A stretch of DNA of 64,000 nucleotides from Epiperipatus broadwayi (GCA_028023455.1 JAQFVV010000978.1:62001-126000); one strand, 5' to 3'. Positions 1 to 12,022 are shown, numbered from the stretch's first letter. Numbers and translations: made by a program. Notes: a model not told the origin generated them from the sequence alone.

Positions 1-376
1 AATATATGATATACCTAAATGCAATATAATGAGTGCACTAATAGCTCTAAATAAGACATTAGTTTGAAACAGTTTGGGCATCAGGATAATTCTAGATAGA
101 GATTCTAAATGCTTTCTTTTGCAGCATTTACCAGAAAAGCTTGTCTACAGCTATTTGCACATTCTTTATATTACATTTATAATAGAAGCTTATTAAATTA
201 AATCACGTGATATACCTTATTATATTTTGTCTTCTGAGGCTTTGGTGATGTTATGTTGCTAAGGCTATTAATATATGGTGTAGCTAAAGATTGTTCAGAC
301 TCATATAGCTATTTAAATTAGAAATATGAATTTGAAGACACATAGATGTCTGAAAATTTCAGATTTTCTACTTAAT
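1..376. repeat. Diverged interspersed repeat, copy 1, flanking RTE copy A
   Basis: Positions 61-225 match 3774-3930 in the same orientation. Shared blocks include GATAATTCTAGRTAGAGATT, an AAAAGCTTGT block and AAGCTTATTAAATTAA followed by a CACRTGAT block. By eye the two are about three-quarters identical. No reading frame is shared. The repeat also resembles part of the foldback family at 15690-16021 (CTCACTGATGA and GAAACTxGTxTGG blocks). The 3' end of RTE copy A begins just after this stretch; bases 365-376 are the left copy of its target-site duplication. Confidence 0.5.
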
Positions 377-396
377 CATCATCATCATCATCATTA

Positions 397-1978
397 TCAA
401 CCATTATCAATCCACTGCAGGATGAAGGTCTCTCCAAGTTTAATCCATCTTCTCCGATCTTTAGCTTCTCTTCTCCACATCACCCCTACACATTTTCTTA
501 TTTCATCCATCCATCTTACATGTGGTCTCCTTCTGGGTCTTTTACAATCTCTTGGAATCCAGTTTAAAATTTCAATTGTCCATCTATTATCATCTCTTCT
601 AGCAATATGTCCAGCCCAACTCCACTTCAATCTTTTAATTTTTTCAATGAGGTCAGTAACACCTGTTTGTTCTCTTACCCATACATTGCGTTTTCGATCT
701 CTTCTTGTTACTCCCAACATACATCTCTCCATACTTCTTTGAGTGGTCTGAAGTCTCTGTATTGATCTTCTATTAAGTGTCCAAGTCTCAGATCCATAAG
801 TAAGAACTGGTAAAACACATTTGTTAAAAACCTTTCTTTTCAAACACATAGGCATATTTCCTTTTAATATCAAGTTATTTCTACCAAAAGCACTCCAACC
901 AAGTTTAATTCTATGATTAATTTCCTCTATTATGTTTCCATCTGTATTAATAATCTGACCAAGGTATTTGTAACTCTTAACTTCTTCTAATTCATCATAA
1001 TCAATCTTTATTTTCATATTTGGAGCAAATCGATTAAACATTACTTTAGTCTTTTTAACATTTATCTTTAGTCCTACTTTCCTACTTTCATCTGATAACT
1101 CCTGCAACATTTCCTGCAGCTCGGAAGCATTATTTGCAAAAACAACTACATCATCTGCGAAATCTAAATGACTTAAATAATCTCCATTTACTTTCACTCC
1201 TTTAGTTTCCCATTTTAATCCACAAAATACTTCTTGCAGCACTGCTGTAAAAAGTTTTGGAGATATGGAGTCACCTTGTCTTACACCTTTCTCAATGTTG
1301 ACTTTCCCAGTATCATTATGTAATCTAATTGTTGCTGTTGCATTTTTATAAATATTCTTTAAAATATGACAATATCCTGGATCTATACCTTGATGATCCA
1401 ATGCTTTAATCACTGAAGAAATGTTTATAGAATCAAATGCCTTTTCATAATCTACAAATCCAAAACATAATGACAACTCATATTCATTTGTCCTTTCTAT
1501 AACTTCTCTCAATACTTGAATATGATCTACTGTACTAAAACCACTTTTAAATCCAGCTTGTTCTCTTGGTTGGTGAAAATCCAAGGTTCTCTGTAGACGA
1601 GTTGTAATTATCTTGGTAAAAATTTTATATAAAACTGATAAAAGGCTGATAGGTCTGTAATTTCTAATATCTTCTTTATCACCTTTTTTAAATATTAATA
1701 TTATTACTGCATTCTTCCAATCATCCGGTACATCTTTATCATTTAGACATTTGGTATATAACTTTGCTAATATTTTTTTCTGTTTCTTCACCTGCTTCTT
1801 TTAATATATCAATTATAATTCCATCATTACCTGGAGCCTTTCCTTTTTTCATACATTTAATTGCATTTCTCACTTCTTCATTTAAAATTCTGGGCAATTC
1901 GGAAGATGTAATAGATATAGGAGGTACTTGTTCTTTATTACTATATAATTCTTGATAAAAATCTTCTACCAATTTCAT
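397..1978 (-). pseudogene. RTE copy A: reverse transcriptase portion, two frames
   Basis: Two overlapping open stretches cover the RT half. The upstream one (1739-1978) carries the finger region LPRILNEEVRNAIKCMKKGKAPG. The downstream one (397-1791, 464 codons) has NYRPISLL, motif A FVDYEKAFDSI, motif B VRQGDSISPKLF, the catalytic FADD box in LDFADDVVVFA, KINVKKTKVM and the C-terminal LGETFILQWIDNG. The frame changes at a run of T near 1770. The catalytic motifs themselves are intact, so loss of function here comes from frameshifts and not from active-site substitution. Confidence 0.85.
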
Positions 1979-2060
1979 AATGTCATCTCTGTTTTAGTAA
2001 CAATTCCATCTTTTTTTCTTATTGCAGATATAAATTTCCTACCAATACCAAAATGTTGTT

Positions 2061-3386
2061 TTACATTCTTAAGATATTTTTATTTTCTTCTACAGCTTTT
2101 CTTGCTAGTTCACAGTTATACTTTCTTATATCATTTTCAACTCTTTTCCGCACCATTTTACAAAATTCGAGATATTCAATTCTTTTTAATGCATCATTCT
2201 TGCATATCTTCATATTCCTTCTTTTCTTCATAAGTTCTCTAGTCTCAGTAGAAATTTTATTAGTCAATTGCTGCTTTTTTCTACCAGCTATCTTTGTTGC
2301 AGTTTTTAAAAGTGTATCAGTTATTTTCATATTAATTTCATTCAAATCTGAATCATGTTCAAAATCTACTAATACTTGAAACCGATTTGTAAGTTCTAAT
2401 TTAAATTCATTAGAATGTTTCTGAAGATTAGGAATATCAACTGTAAATATAGTTTTTCTTAATAATTTTTGTCTCTCTAGTTTTACATTAACATGTATCT
2501 TACCCCTTACTAATCGATGATCACTTCCTGTGTTAAATTTATTAAGAACATTACAATCTTGAAATATGTATTTCCTGTTAGTCAAAATATAATCCAATTC
2601 TGCTGTACCTTCATTTGGATGCTTCCATGTCCATTTCCTTCTAACATTTTTCTCAAAAAAAGAATTCATAATATAAAGTTTTTCCTTCTCTGCAAACTCC
2701 ACAAGTCTATGTCCTCTCTCATTTCTATTACCATAACCAAAATTACCTACAACACTTTCATCTTTCATTTGTTTACCAATTCTAGCATTAAAATCTCCCA
2801 TAACAATTTTAAAATGTTGTTTACTCTGATCAAAAGCCTTTTGTACATCCATATAAAAATCTTCTACTACTTCATCACTGTGAGAACTTGTTGGGGCATA
2901 AACCTGAATTATCTGCATTTGATATCTGCTATTAAGTTGTATAACTAATCTTGCCACTCTGTCTGATACACCATCAATCTCCACAATATTGTTCTTCCAC
3001 TTTTTATTTATAATGAATCCTACTCCACTTGTATTTCCAATATTTGTGCCTTTATAATAGAGCATATGTCCACTTTTTAAATCAATTGTCTCTTCACCTT
3101 TTCTTCTAACTTCACAAAGTCCAATAATATCCCATTTAATATAAGAGAGTTCTTCTTCTAATTCTTGCAATCTTCCTTCACTTGAAAGTGATCTGCAGTT
3201 GTAAGTACCTAAATAAAAAGTCATCATCAAATGGCAGCCTGGGTCCGCCTCCAGGATATTCTTAGCACCCTCCGCCTTCGGCCACCAACCGCTGCCTTGG
3301 TTGGTGACTTTACAGCCTCCTGGGATTAAGGGCCATGCTTTATTTTTGTCTGTCATAATTGTATAATTGGGAAAAATCTTTATCAT
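2061..3386 (-). pseudogene. RTE copy A: endonuclease and N-terminal linker portion
   Basis: A 441-codon open frame. After about 55 residues it shows the APE/exonuclease-endonuclease-phosphatase motifs in order: GTYNCRSL, a catalytic-type glutamate in LCEVRRKGE, YAPTS, MGDFNAR, then LDYIL and GSDHRLV near residue 290. In this family the domain nicks target DNA to prime reverse transcription. The last residues (after EENK) leave the family sequence because of a two-base length difference near 2070 relative to copy C, so the true protein would continue into the RT frame. The ATG used is simply the first in frame. The family start could be the inner methionine before TFYLGTYNCRS. Confidence 0.85.
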
Positions 3387-3773
3387 TTACACAAACATTC
3401 ATTCTGCCTTATCAGGCACTGAGAAGAAAGACCATGGTGTTTCTTGATCTTAAACTCAGAGGTAAAAAGCCAATAAACTCACCACGCTGGCTAATGCGTG
3501 TTGGTGAGCAGCCCATCCATGTTCGTATACTATATGAATAAACATATAGTAATAACAGCTGCAACGACAAGAACATATGGAGTGGACATTAGGAATTTGC
3601 CCTGCTCGGTTCCTTTAAGGCCTCCAAGAGGAATCAAAGGGTCTCCTTTCAGTTAATAGCAAACTCCTTTCTGCAGCGTTTCTACTTAATAGTTAGTATT
3701 ATATAAATGCTGGGCTTGAGTTGGTATTTTAGATCTAATGTCTAATTGTCCTAACACCTCACTGATGAGAGCT

Positions 3774-3930
3774 ATTATCTCGAAACTGGTTTGGTGATAG
3801 AGATAATTCTAGGTAGAGATTTTAAATGTTTTCTCTTGTGGCATTTATTGGAAAAGCTTGTTTAGAGTTATTAGCATGCTCATTTACATTTGTAATACAA
3901 GCTTATTAAATTAAGTCACATGATGTAAGG
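3774..3930. repeat. Diverged interspersed repeat, copy 2
   Basis: Homologous to 61-225 in the same orientation. Together the two copies flank RTE copy A outside its target-site duplications. Homology to the right-hand part of the 15690-16021 foldback starts slightly earlier, at CCTCACTGATGA near 3757. Nothing coding is visible. Confidence 0.5.
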
Positions 3931-4455
3931 ACGTGATTTCCTTTCTATGATACATAAAAAAATTTTTTTTTTTTTTTAAAATATATATATATGTTCAATA
4001 TTAATTGTTTGATTATATTTTATCGTAAATATGTTTGTTATACTATTTCACAAATAATTGAACTAATATTAATTTTCAGCATTATCATATGGATATGACC
4101 ATTTTCTTAGTACATGTTAACGTATATGAAAGGAGATTTGAATAACAAGTGAGAAAAATAGTTATCTTTTTTGTTCTTCCTGCAATGTCCCTTAAATTTC
4201 AAATTCTATTTGCTAACCCAGAAAGTTTCTTCTCATAATATAATATTTTATAAATTATATATATATATATTACAGGTTCATTCTTTGTATGATTTTGATT
4301 ATGAATATACCAATGTTATATACCGATGTTAAATATATAAATATATCATTTATAACTGTAACCCTTGAAAATCTGCGTATCAATATTTTTTTCTATATTT
4401 GCAACATTGAAATACAGTACAGTGCTATAAAAGCCGTCAGATGAATGCAAGACTA
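3931..4455. other. AT-rich non-coding stretch
   Basis: Contains a T12 run near 3966, short (AT)n runs near 3980 and 4257, and no reading frame or recognisable repeat border. Confidence 0.5.
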
Positions 4456-4545
4456 GGGATAAATACTTGGGTCAAATTATTAATACAGATTGAAACATAA
4501 TGAACAAAATTATTTGTAAAATTAAACTGAATGGAATAGTTTAGA
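4456..4545 (+). mobile_element. Degenerate internal fragment of the RTE family
   Basis: The sequence AAATACTTGGGTCAAATTAT and the following TAATACAGATTG match the RTE coding strand for KYLGQIINTDG. The downstream bases follow the family codons for NIMDEINHRIKLGW with substitutions and a stop (TGA) in place of the glycine codon. It is on the plus strand, opposite to copies A, B and C, and lacks both element ends. This is an old fragment too short for an ORF search. Confidence 0.7.
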
Positions 4546-4962
4546 TTTGATTTAAAAAAATTTCAAGTATAATATCTCAAAAAAAAAAAAAAAAAAGAAA
4601 ATCAGTAAAGTTTTCATTCAAGAGTTAAATTTCCAATATGTTTGTAATAAAAAGAAAGACTGCAGAAATAATTCTAAAACAAATTCAAGTAGTTGATTTG
4701 TGATTGAAATATATTTATGCCAAAAAATTTTGCATTGAATTTTCTCATTTGTTATTTCTATTCAATGCAAAATAAAAATAACAAAATGTTATAATCACTG
4801 AAAATATTAAATACTATTGTTAACTTTCACTCAGTCAAAAAACATGAAGCATATCTTTTCATCCTGCCCATAACATTACGTAAGTATTCAGATTGCAAAG
4901 ATAAGTCACACCCTTCCCACACCGAACCATTTAATAAACAATGCTAAAGATAAGTGTCCCCT
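4546..4962. other. AT-rich non-coding stretch
   Basis: An A-rich run at about 4578-4600 and otherwise unique AT-rich sequence. No gene seen. Confidence 0.45.
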
Positions 4963-5220
4963 GAGCAGGTTCTCCAAGATGTATATAAGATCACATGCAA
5001 TAACACCTATTGTAATGCTGTTTACTTTGGTGAAACCTGAGTTTAACATTTCATCAAGGATAATACAGCACAAGTATCAGTATAGTAGGGCTAAAACCAG
5101 TTCAGAGATGAGACCTATATTTTTAGAGCATGAAACCAAACAAGGACACACATTCAATCCTCCTGTGGGTAGCATCATTTGTTCTGAAAGAAATGATGTG
5201 AAACGTAAAGTTCAAGTGGC
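4963..5220 (+). mobile_element. Penelope-like element remnant, GIY-YIG endonuclease region
   Basis: In the frame containing 4978-4980 the translation reads QDVYKITCNNTYCNAVYFGE, the Cys-rich lead-in and YxGxT-type core typical of the GIY-YIG endonuclease at the C-terminus of Penelope-like retroelements. A one-base frame change then continues as EFNISSRIIQHKYQ and later LEHETKQGHTF, matching the R-x-x-x-H and H-containing part of that domain. The frame break and the TGA after GET mark it as dead. No reverse transcriptase of this class is seen upstream. It abuts the 3' end of RTE copy B. Confidence 0.65.
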
Positions 5221-5239
5221 TTAATACAATGCTAATAAT

Positions 5240-8200
5240 AATAATAATCATTATTATCAACCATTATCAATCCACTGCAGGATGAAGGTCTCTCCAAGTT
5301 CAATACATCTTTTCTTATCTTTAGCTTCTCTTCTCCACATCATCCCTGCACACTTTCTTATTTCATCCATCCATCTCACATGTGGTCTCCTTCTGGGTCT
5401 TTTACAATCTTTTCGAATCCAGTTTAAAATTTCAATTGTCCATTTATTATTATCTCTTCTAGCAATATGTCCAGCCCAACTCCACTTCAGTCTTTTAATT
5501 TTTTCAATGAGGTCAGTAACACTTGTTTGTTCTCTTACCCATACATTGTGTTTTCAATCTCTTCCTGTTACTCCCAACATGCATCTCTCTCTATTTCTTT
5601 GAATGGTCTGAAGTTTCTGTATTGCTCTTCTATTAAGTGTCCAAGTCTCAGATCCATAAGTAAGAACGGGCAAAACACATTTATTAAAAACCTTCCTTTT
5701 CAAACACATAGGCATATTTTCTTTTAGTATCAAGTCTATCTCTACCAAAAGCACTTCAACCAAGTTTAATTCTATGATTAATTTCATCCATTCCTGTTTC
5801 CATCTGTATTAATAATCTGATCAAGGTATTTGTAACTGTTAACTTCTTCTAACTCATCATAATCAATCTTTATTTTCATATTTTGAGAAAAACTATTAAT
5901 CATTACTTTAGTGTTTTTAACATTTATCTTTAATTCTACTTTTATTTGATAACTCCTGCAACATTTCCTGTAACTGTAAAGCATTATTTGCAAAAACAAC
6001 TACATCATCTGCAAAATCTAAATGACTTAAATAATCTCCATTTACTTTCACTCCTTTAGCTTCCCATTTTAATCCACAAAATACTTCTTGCAGCACTGCT
6101 GTAAAAAGTTTTGGAGATATGGAGTCACCCTGTCTTACACCCTTTTCAATGTTGATTTTCCAGCTATCATTATATAATCTAATTGTTGCTGTTGCATTTT
6201 TATAAATATTCTTTAAAATATGACAATATCTTGGATCTACACCTTGATGATCCAATGCTTTAATTACTGAAGTAATGTTTATAGAATCAAATGCCTTTTC
6301 ATAATCTACAAATCCTAAGCATAATGGCAACTGATATTCATTTGACCTTTCTATAACTTCTCTCAATACGTGGATATGATCTACTATACTAAAACCACTT
6401 TTAAATCCAGCTTGTTCTCTTGGTTGGTGGAAATCCAGTGTTTTCTGTAGACGAGTTGTAATTATCTTAGTAAAAATTTTGTATAAAACTGATAAAAGAC
6501 TGATAGGTCTGTAATTTTTAATATCTTCTTTATCACCTTTTTTAAATATTAATATTAATACTGCATTCTTCCAATCATCTGGTACATCTTTATCATTTAG
6601 ACATTTGATATACAACTTTGCTAAAAAAAATTTTATTTCTTCACCTGCTTCTTTTAATATATCAATTATAATTCCATCATTACTTGGAGTCTTCCCTTTC
6701 TTCATAAATTTAATTGCATGTCTCACTTCCTCATTCAAAATTCTTGGCAATTCAGGAAGATATAATAGGTATAGGAGGCACTTGTTCTTTACTACTATAT
6801 AATTCTTGATAGAAGTCTTCTACACATTTCATGATGTCATCTCTCTTTTTAGTAATAATGCCATCTTTTTTTCTTATTGCAGATATAAATTTCCTACAAA
6901 TACCAAAATGTTGTTTTACACTCTTTAGACTTTTATTCTCTTTTACAGCTTTCCTTGCTAGTTCACAGTTATACTTTCTTATATCATTTTCAACTCTTTT
7001 CCGCACAATTTTACAAAATTTGAGATATTCAATCTTTTTTAATGCATCATTGTTGTATATCCTCATATTCCTTCTTTTCTTCATAAATTCTCTAGTCTCA
7101 GTAGAAATTTTATTGGTCAATTGCTGCTTTTTTCTACCAGCTATCTTTGTTGCAGTTTTTAAAAGTGTATCAGTTATTTTCCTATTAATGTCATTCAAAT
7201 CTGAACCATGTTCAAAATCTACTAATACTTGAAACCGATTTGTAAGTTCTAATTTAAATTCATTAGAATGTTTCTGAAGATTAGGAATACCAACTGTAAA
7301 TATTGTTTTTCTTAATAATTTTTGTCTCTCTAGTTTTGCATTAACACGTATCTTACATTTTACTAATCGATGATCACTTCCTGTGTTAAATTTATTAAGA
7401 ACATTACAATCTTGAAATATATATTTTCTGTTAGTCAAAATATAATCCAATTCTGCTGTACCTTCATTTGGATGCTTCCATGTCCATTTCCTTTTAACAT
7501 TTTTCTCAAAAAAAAGAATTCATAATATAAAGTTTTTCTTTTTCTGCAAACTCCACAAGTCTATGTCCTCTCTCATTTCTATTACCATAACCAAAATTAC
7601 CTACAGCACTTTCATCTTTCATTTGTTTACCAATTCTAGCATTAAAGTCTCCCATAACAATTTTAAAATGTTGTTTACTCTGATCAAAAGCCTTTTGTAC
7701 ATTCATATAAAAATCTTCTACTACTTCATCACTATGAGAACTTGTTGGGGCATAAATCTGAATTATCTGCATTTGGCATCTGCTATTAAGTTGTAAAACT
7801 AATCTTATCACTCTGTCCGATACATCCTCAATCTCCACAATGTTATTCTTCCATTTTTTTTATTTACAATGAATCCTACTCCACTTGCATTCCCAATATT
7901 TGTGCCTTTATAGTAGAGTATATGTCCACTTTTTAAATCAATTGTTTCTTCACATTTTTTTCTAACTTCACAAAGTCCAATAATATCCCATTTAATTTAA
8001 GACAGTTCTTCTTCTAATGCTTGCAATCTTCCTTCACTTGAAAGTGATCTGCAGTTGTAAGTACCTAAATAAAAAGTTGTCATCAAATGGCAGCCTGAGT
8101 CCACAATCAGGGGATTCTTAGCACCCTCCACCTTCGGCCCCAACCACTGCCTTGGTTGGAGACTTTACAGCCTCATGGGAATAAGGGCCATGATTTATAT

Positions 8201-8465
8201 TTGTCTGTCATGATTGTATATATTGAAAAAATATTCTTAAACTCAGAGGTAAAAAGCCAATAAACTCACCATGCTGGCTAATGTATGTTGGTGAGCAGCC
8301 CATCCATGTCCGTATACTGTATGAATAATCACATAGTAATAACAGCTGCAACGACAAGAACATATGGAGTGGACATTAGGAATTTGCCCTGCTCAGTTCC
8401 TTTAATGCCTCCAAGAGGAATCAAAGGGTCTCCTTTCAGTTAATAGCAAACTCCTTTCTGCAGCC
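5240..8465 (-). mobile_element. RTE-like non-LTR retrotransposon, copy B (near full length, decayed)
   Basis: Collinear with copies A and C from the 5' border (CTGCAG near 8461) to the 3' tail, which here is an AAT/ATG mixture at 5240-5262. The target-site duplication is A(A/T)TGCTAATAAT (5228-5239 and 8466-8477), 12 bp with one mismatch. It shows more substitutions and indels than A or C, so it is probably the oldest of the three. Compared with A and C, parts of its 5' region (8220-8260) are missing. Confidence 0.88.
5554..7838 (-). pseudogene. RTE copy B: broken endonuclease-RT reading frame
   Basis: The coding region survives as separate open pieces: endonuclease (7506-7838: YAPTS, MGDFNARIG), linker (6752-7450: LDYIL-type motif, GSDHRLV), RT (5917-6750: FVDYEKAFDSI, VRQGDSISPKLF, DFADDVVVFA), then 5784-5999 (LKINVKNTKVM) and 5554-5787 (VLPVLTYGSETWTLNRRA). 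Breaks occur near 7505, 6760, 5945 and 5786. The FADD box remains intact although the element as a whole cannot be translated. Confidence 0.85.
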
Positions 8466-8477
8466 ATTGCTAATAAT

Positions 8478-9114
8478 GCCATGCCATAAGAATCGGGTGT
8501 CTCCTTTTCAAAACAGTGGATTATGTAAATTGACTTATTTGCATTTTGTAATTAACATATTACAAACTTTTAGTTTGATAAATTATATAATTCACTTTAA
8601 ATATTTCTGCTATGATTATGACCACAAGCTAATTGAAACCATGCTAAGCATACTATGTTAAATGTATTAAGGATACTGTGGTAAAGAATAAATAAGCTTT
8701 TCTTAGAACACACATTGAAAGTGTATTTTTGAATTACGATTGCAATAGGGAAAGCTAAAAAATAATACTGCAATTACAAATCATTCATTATTTGTTTATT
8801 GATTTTCATTTATATCAAAGATTGCAGTCACAATTATAATGCACTTATTACTTTTAAATTTTAAAATCTATTTTTGATCTGAAAATATTCATGCTTGCTA
8901 AAAGTGATTCATGCTGAATATCTATCTATTTATCACACTAATTATAAGTTAAAAATGACTTTACTTTTTAGTGTATATTAAAGATTAAATATATCTATTA
9001 ATATTTATTAATGCATGATTACTTTTTAATCTATCATTATTGTCATATCTCACCTTGTCTTTAAATAATGAACTAGGCCAGATCCAGTCTTATCTAGATC
9101 TTATTAAGTATTCA
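8478..9114. other. AT-rich non-coding stretch
   Basis: No coding pattern, tRNA-like motif or inverted repeat was found beyond short AT-rich words. Confidence 0.45.
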
Positions 9115-9620
9115 TCATCTAGAACTAATGTATATACAAATAGATAATACCTAGCCAGTGGCAAGAAAGGGTAAATAGGCAATGATTCTCACTGAATCCA
9201 AATATCACCGTTGAAAATGAGGATCTGGGAATAAATAGTCAAGCTTGTTGAAGGTATGGTCAGAGAACTACTGTCACAAAGCTGAAAGGCAGAATACATG
9301 TTCTCCAAAGAACTGAGGTCATAGAATTGAAAGACAGAATTGATAGTCTCCAGATAATAGCGGTTAAGCTAAAAGATTGACATAGTGAGGCAAGTCCACA
9401 CTCAGGACTGAAAGCTGATAGAATCAAATGCTGATAGGCGGCAAGCTATTAAGTACAACCAGAAGGATCACCAGACCTACAAGGCAGGCTATCACAGTAC
9501 AGCTAGAAGTGATAGGAAACTTATAAGAACATGTGCAGTCCCTTCTTTCATAGTCCATCCTAGAACTAAGAGTTATACATAGCCAATGGTAGAAGGCAAA
9601 GTATGGTCATTGTAAATACA
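9115..9620. repeat. Unit bounded by diverged direct repeats, with an internal tandem duplication
   Basis: The left border (9115-9170: CATC-TAGAACTAA, then TAGCCAGTGG and AAGAAAGG) resembles the right border (9566-9620: CATCCTAGAACTAA, TAGCCAATGG, AGAAGGCAAAG) in the same orientation. Inside, two units of about 45 bp are repeated at 9269-9356 (GAACT...CTGAAAGGCAGAAT...TCTCCA, then GAACT...TTGAAAGACAGAAT...TCTCCA). The segment is richer in G and C than its surroundings. No open frame or tRNA box was recognised. It could be an unnamed non-autonomous element or an old solo-repeat structure. Confidence 0.4.
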
Positions 9621-9744
9621 GTGTAAATACGCAAATGTATATTTGTTTTCATGTTTTATTAATAAGTATAGTATAGAATATATTTACATGCACCTAATGT
9701 TTATATAAATTCACGATAAACACAAATTATATGTTCAAGTGTAT

Positions 9745-9870
9745 CAGTGTTATGAGATAGTGTAGAGAGTGGTGGGTCATGTGAAAGTCTGTGCTCATAC
9801 CCTGTCTATTACATATATAGACACAGGTATATATATAAGCCTGTGTATTTCAGCTATTACAAATTATATA
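9745..9870 (+). repeat. Partial copy of the ACATGTG/CTTGAAAGTCT repeat family
   Basis: GAGATAGTGTAGAGAG, GTGAAAGTCTGTGCTCA and a downstream GCCTGTGTATTTCA match the tail portions of the repeats at 43350-43460 and 43840-43950. The copy is truncated at its left. Confidence 0.45.
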
Positions 9871-10374
9871 TATATATAATTAGTAGGTATAAAAATATGA
9901 TAATAAATAGACAGTCAGCAAATATTAGGATTAATGAATTGTGGGATAATTAAATCGACATGTGTTGGTAATAGATGATTCCATTTTGAAAGTTGAGTTG
10001 ATAATGATTATGAATATAATCGAAAATATTTCTCTATGAGTTTTTATTTGTATTATATTATAAGTCGTTTACCGTTATTTGGAATATATTTGTTTCGTTA
10101 TATGTATATAGAATCAAAACTACCCCAAATCCAAAATTAAACCAGACCAGCATAAAAATAATATTAAAACACAACCTAAGGTTTCACTGCTACAAGCAGA
10201 CTTCTCAAGTGTAAAGAACTACAAAAACTACACAATCTATATAATATTAAAAACTACCCACAAATCCATTCACTTCCCATCCACCCTTAATATTAAAAGA
10301 ACCCTTAAATAAGTTAATTGCTTCAGAATAATACATTTTCAATAATAAAGACTCTTTAATTCTTCTTGTAATGT
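9871..10374. other. AT-rich non-coding stretch
   Basis: Contains a loose duplication of AAACTACCCxxAAATCCA (10117 and 10252 areas). No gene seen. Confidence 0.4.
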
Positions 10375-10375
10375 T

Positions 10376-10409
<34 letters not shown>

Positions 10410-10451
10410 TATATATATATATAGAGAGAGATATAGAGAGAGAGAGAGAGT
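10375..10451. repeat. Compound dinucleotide microsatellite (TA)n/(GA)n
   Basis: Alternating blocks of TA and GA dinucleotides over about 75 bases. Confidence 0.9.
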
Positions 10452-10746
10452 ATGTGATAATGAGATTTTGAACATTGTGGTCATATTCTACACTGGTTTA
10501 CATTTTATGAATTGATAGAAGATTATTAACCTAATTGCAAAGAATCATTTTTGAATTGATTACAGCTAATAATATTAACATATTATAAACTCCAATAATG
10601 ATAGGTAGTTCTTGAATATATTTAATTCTAATTAAAACAACTGCTGAAAATCTATGAATCTCAACCATGCAAAACAATAACCTTGTGCACTCTAAAATTA
10701 CTGCAATAGTACAGAATATCAGTCAAGACATTGACCCAAATATAAT

Positions 10747-10959
10747 AATATTTTGGACTATTTCCATCATCTATCAGCAAATGTTGAATGTATAAAATAC
10801 TACTTGAAACATTGTGTAATCACTAACCTGTGTTGTGTAACTATTTGTGTGTGTATCTATTTGTGTGTTATTACTAATAAATTCTTTATATTTAAAAAGT
10901 TTAAAATTTTCTATACATTCAACATTTACTGATAGATGATGGAAATAGTCCAACATATT
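10747..10959. repeat. Foldback element with 50-bp arms (short derivative)
   Basis: The left arm 10747-10796 and the inverted right arm 10910-10959 match at almost every base (AATATxTTGGACTATTTCC, CATCATCTATCAGxAAATG, TTGAATGTATA). They enclose about 113 bp with GTGT-rich sequence. The arms match those of the larger element at 32769-33357, so this looks like an internally deleted, MITE-like derivative. No clear target-site duplication was found. Confidence 0.75.
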
Positions 10960-11772
10960 ATCACATCTAATACACCATTATTACGTACTTTCAGGCAAAT
11001 ATCAGATTTAGTTTAATCATAATAAGCAGATTTATAATTGGAATATAGAAACAATTATGAGGTATAATTTGCATTAACTTTTATGAAATCATTTTAAAAT
11101 TTAAAATACAGTAAATTTACTTAAAAGATTAAAAAAATTTAAATAATAATATGAATAAGTCAAAACTATAACCTTTATTAGAGAAATACGGCTTTACTCT
11201 GGATAATGAGATCGTTTGATTCAAGATGCCTTGTAAATCAAGAATCTTATATAAAAACAAGCATTTATAATATTTTCCTATGGCCAAAATTTAATTTATT
11301 ACTACAGAAATTACAAATGGATTAAAAAAACTTTAATAATGATTTTTAAAAAGTGTATTTTTTTTTTAAAAAAAAGAGAGAAATAAGAAACATTTTATTA
11401 AGCTTATTATTATTAAAAAAAAAAAGTGTAAACCTATATGTAAATGTAGTGTATAATTCCTATAGATTTTTGTTTTTAAAGAAATTATTACATTTTTCAA
11501 TCAGGGCTAAGTCAGATAGTTTAATGAATTACAATTTATTAATTTAATATGAAGCATGTACAAAAAGATTAAATACACATAATATATATATATATAAATA
11601 ACAATTTTACATCTCACCCACACACATTCTTATGATTTGAGAAAGAAGCTCTGAGGAAAGTACTTGCTATTGTACTAAAACATCAACTATCTAGCTATTA
11701 TATTTTTATTACATGGAAGCTCCCAGAAATAATACTATGAATTCATCATTTATCTGTGATAATATTAGAACC
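10960..11772. other. AT-rich non-coding stretch with a TnAn palindrome
   Basis: Holds a T9A9-type self-complementary run near 11358 and short (TA)n near 11582. No gene seen. Confidence 0.45.
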
Positions 11773-12022
11773 ATCATCAACCATTATCAATCCAGTGCAG
11801 GATGAAGATCTCTCCAAGTTCAATCCATCTTCTCTGATCTTTAGCTTCTCTTCTCTACATCACCCTTGCACACTTTCTTATTTCATTTATACATCTCACA
11901 TGTGGTCTCTTTCTGGGTCTTTTGCAATCTCTTGGAATCCAGTTTAAGATTTCAGTTGTCCATTAATTATAATCTCTTCTAGAAATATGCCCAGCCCAAC
12001 TCCACTTTAATCTTTTAATTTA
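11773..12022 (-). mobile_element. 5'-truncated 3' fragment of the RTE family
   Basis: Carries the terminal part of the RTE 3' coding end (complement of GGATTGATAATGG, CCTGCACTGGATTG and the GETFILQWID region) and a very short ATG-type tail at its left edge. It stops near the AATTTTTTC/AATTTATTT junction, about 250 bp into the element from the 3' end. Such 5' truncation is typical of target-primed reverse transcription. Confidence 0.85.

Larger units (their letters stand above)
377..3678 (-). mobile_element. RTE-like non-LTR retrotransposon, copy A (near full length)
   Basis: This is a LINE with an N-terminal APE-type endonuclease and a reverse transcriptase, lying on the minus strand. Its 5' end is near 3678, at the GCTGCAG border shared with copies B and C. 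Its 3' end is a short (ATG)n-type tail at 377-394. It is bounded by the 12-bp direct repeat TTTCTACTTAAT (365-376 and 3679-3690), a target-site duplication. The frame is broken at about 2065-2075, 1985-1995 and 1770-1780, so the copy cannot encode the full protein. It is closely related to copy C. The clade call rests on the EN-RT layout, the microsatellite tail and the C-terminal LGETFILQWID motif. Confidence 0.9.

Noticed and set aside
326-742. Plus-strand frames over the RTE copies (similar ones at 2053, 5282, 6831, 36480 and 38034)
   Set aside because: Antisense shadows of the RTE coding strand; they repeat in every copy for that reason.
61-3930. LTR retrotransposon with the 61-225 and 3774-3930 repeats as LTRs
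   Set aside because: The repeats lie outside the target-site duplications of the RTE, are strongly diverged and lack TG...CA ends; the interior is a LINE.
10747-10959. CRISPR-like array or regularly spaced repeats
   Set aside because: The repeats are inverted and only two; the window is eukaryotic. No regularly spaced direct-repeat array was found anywhere.
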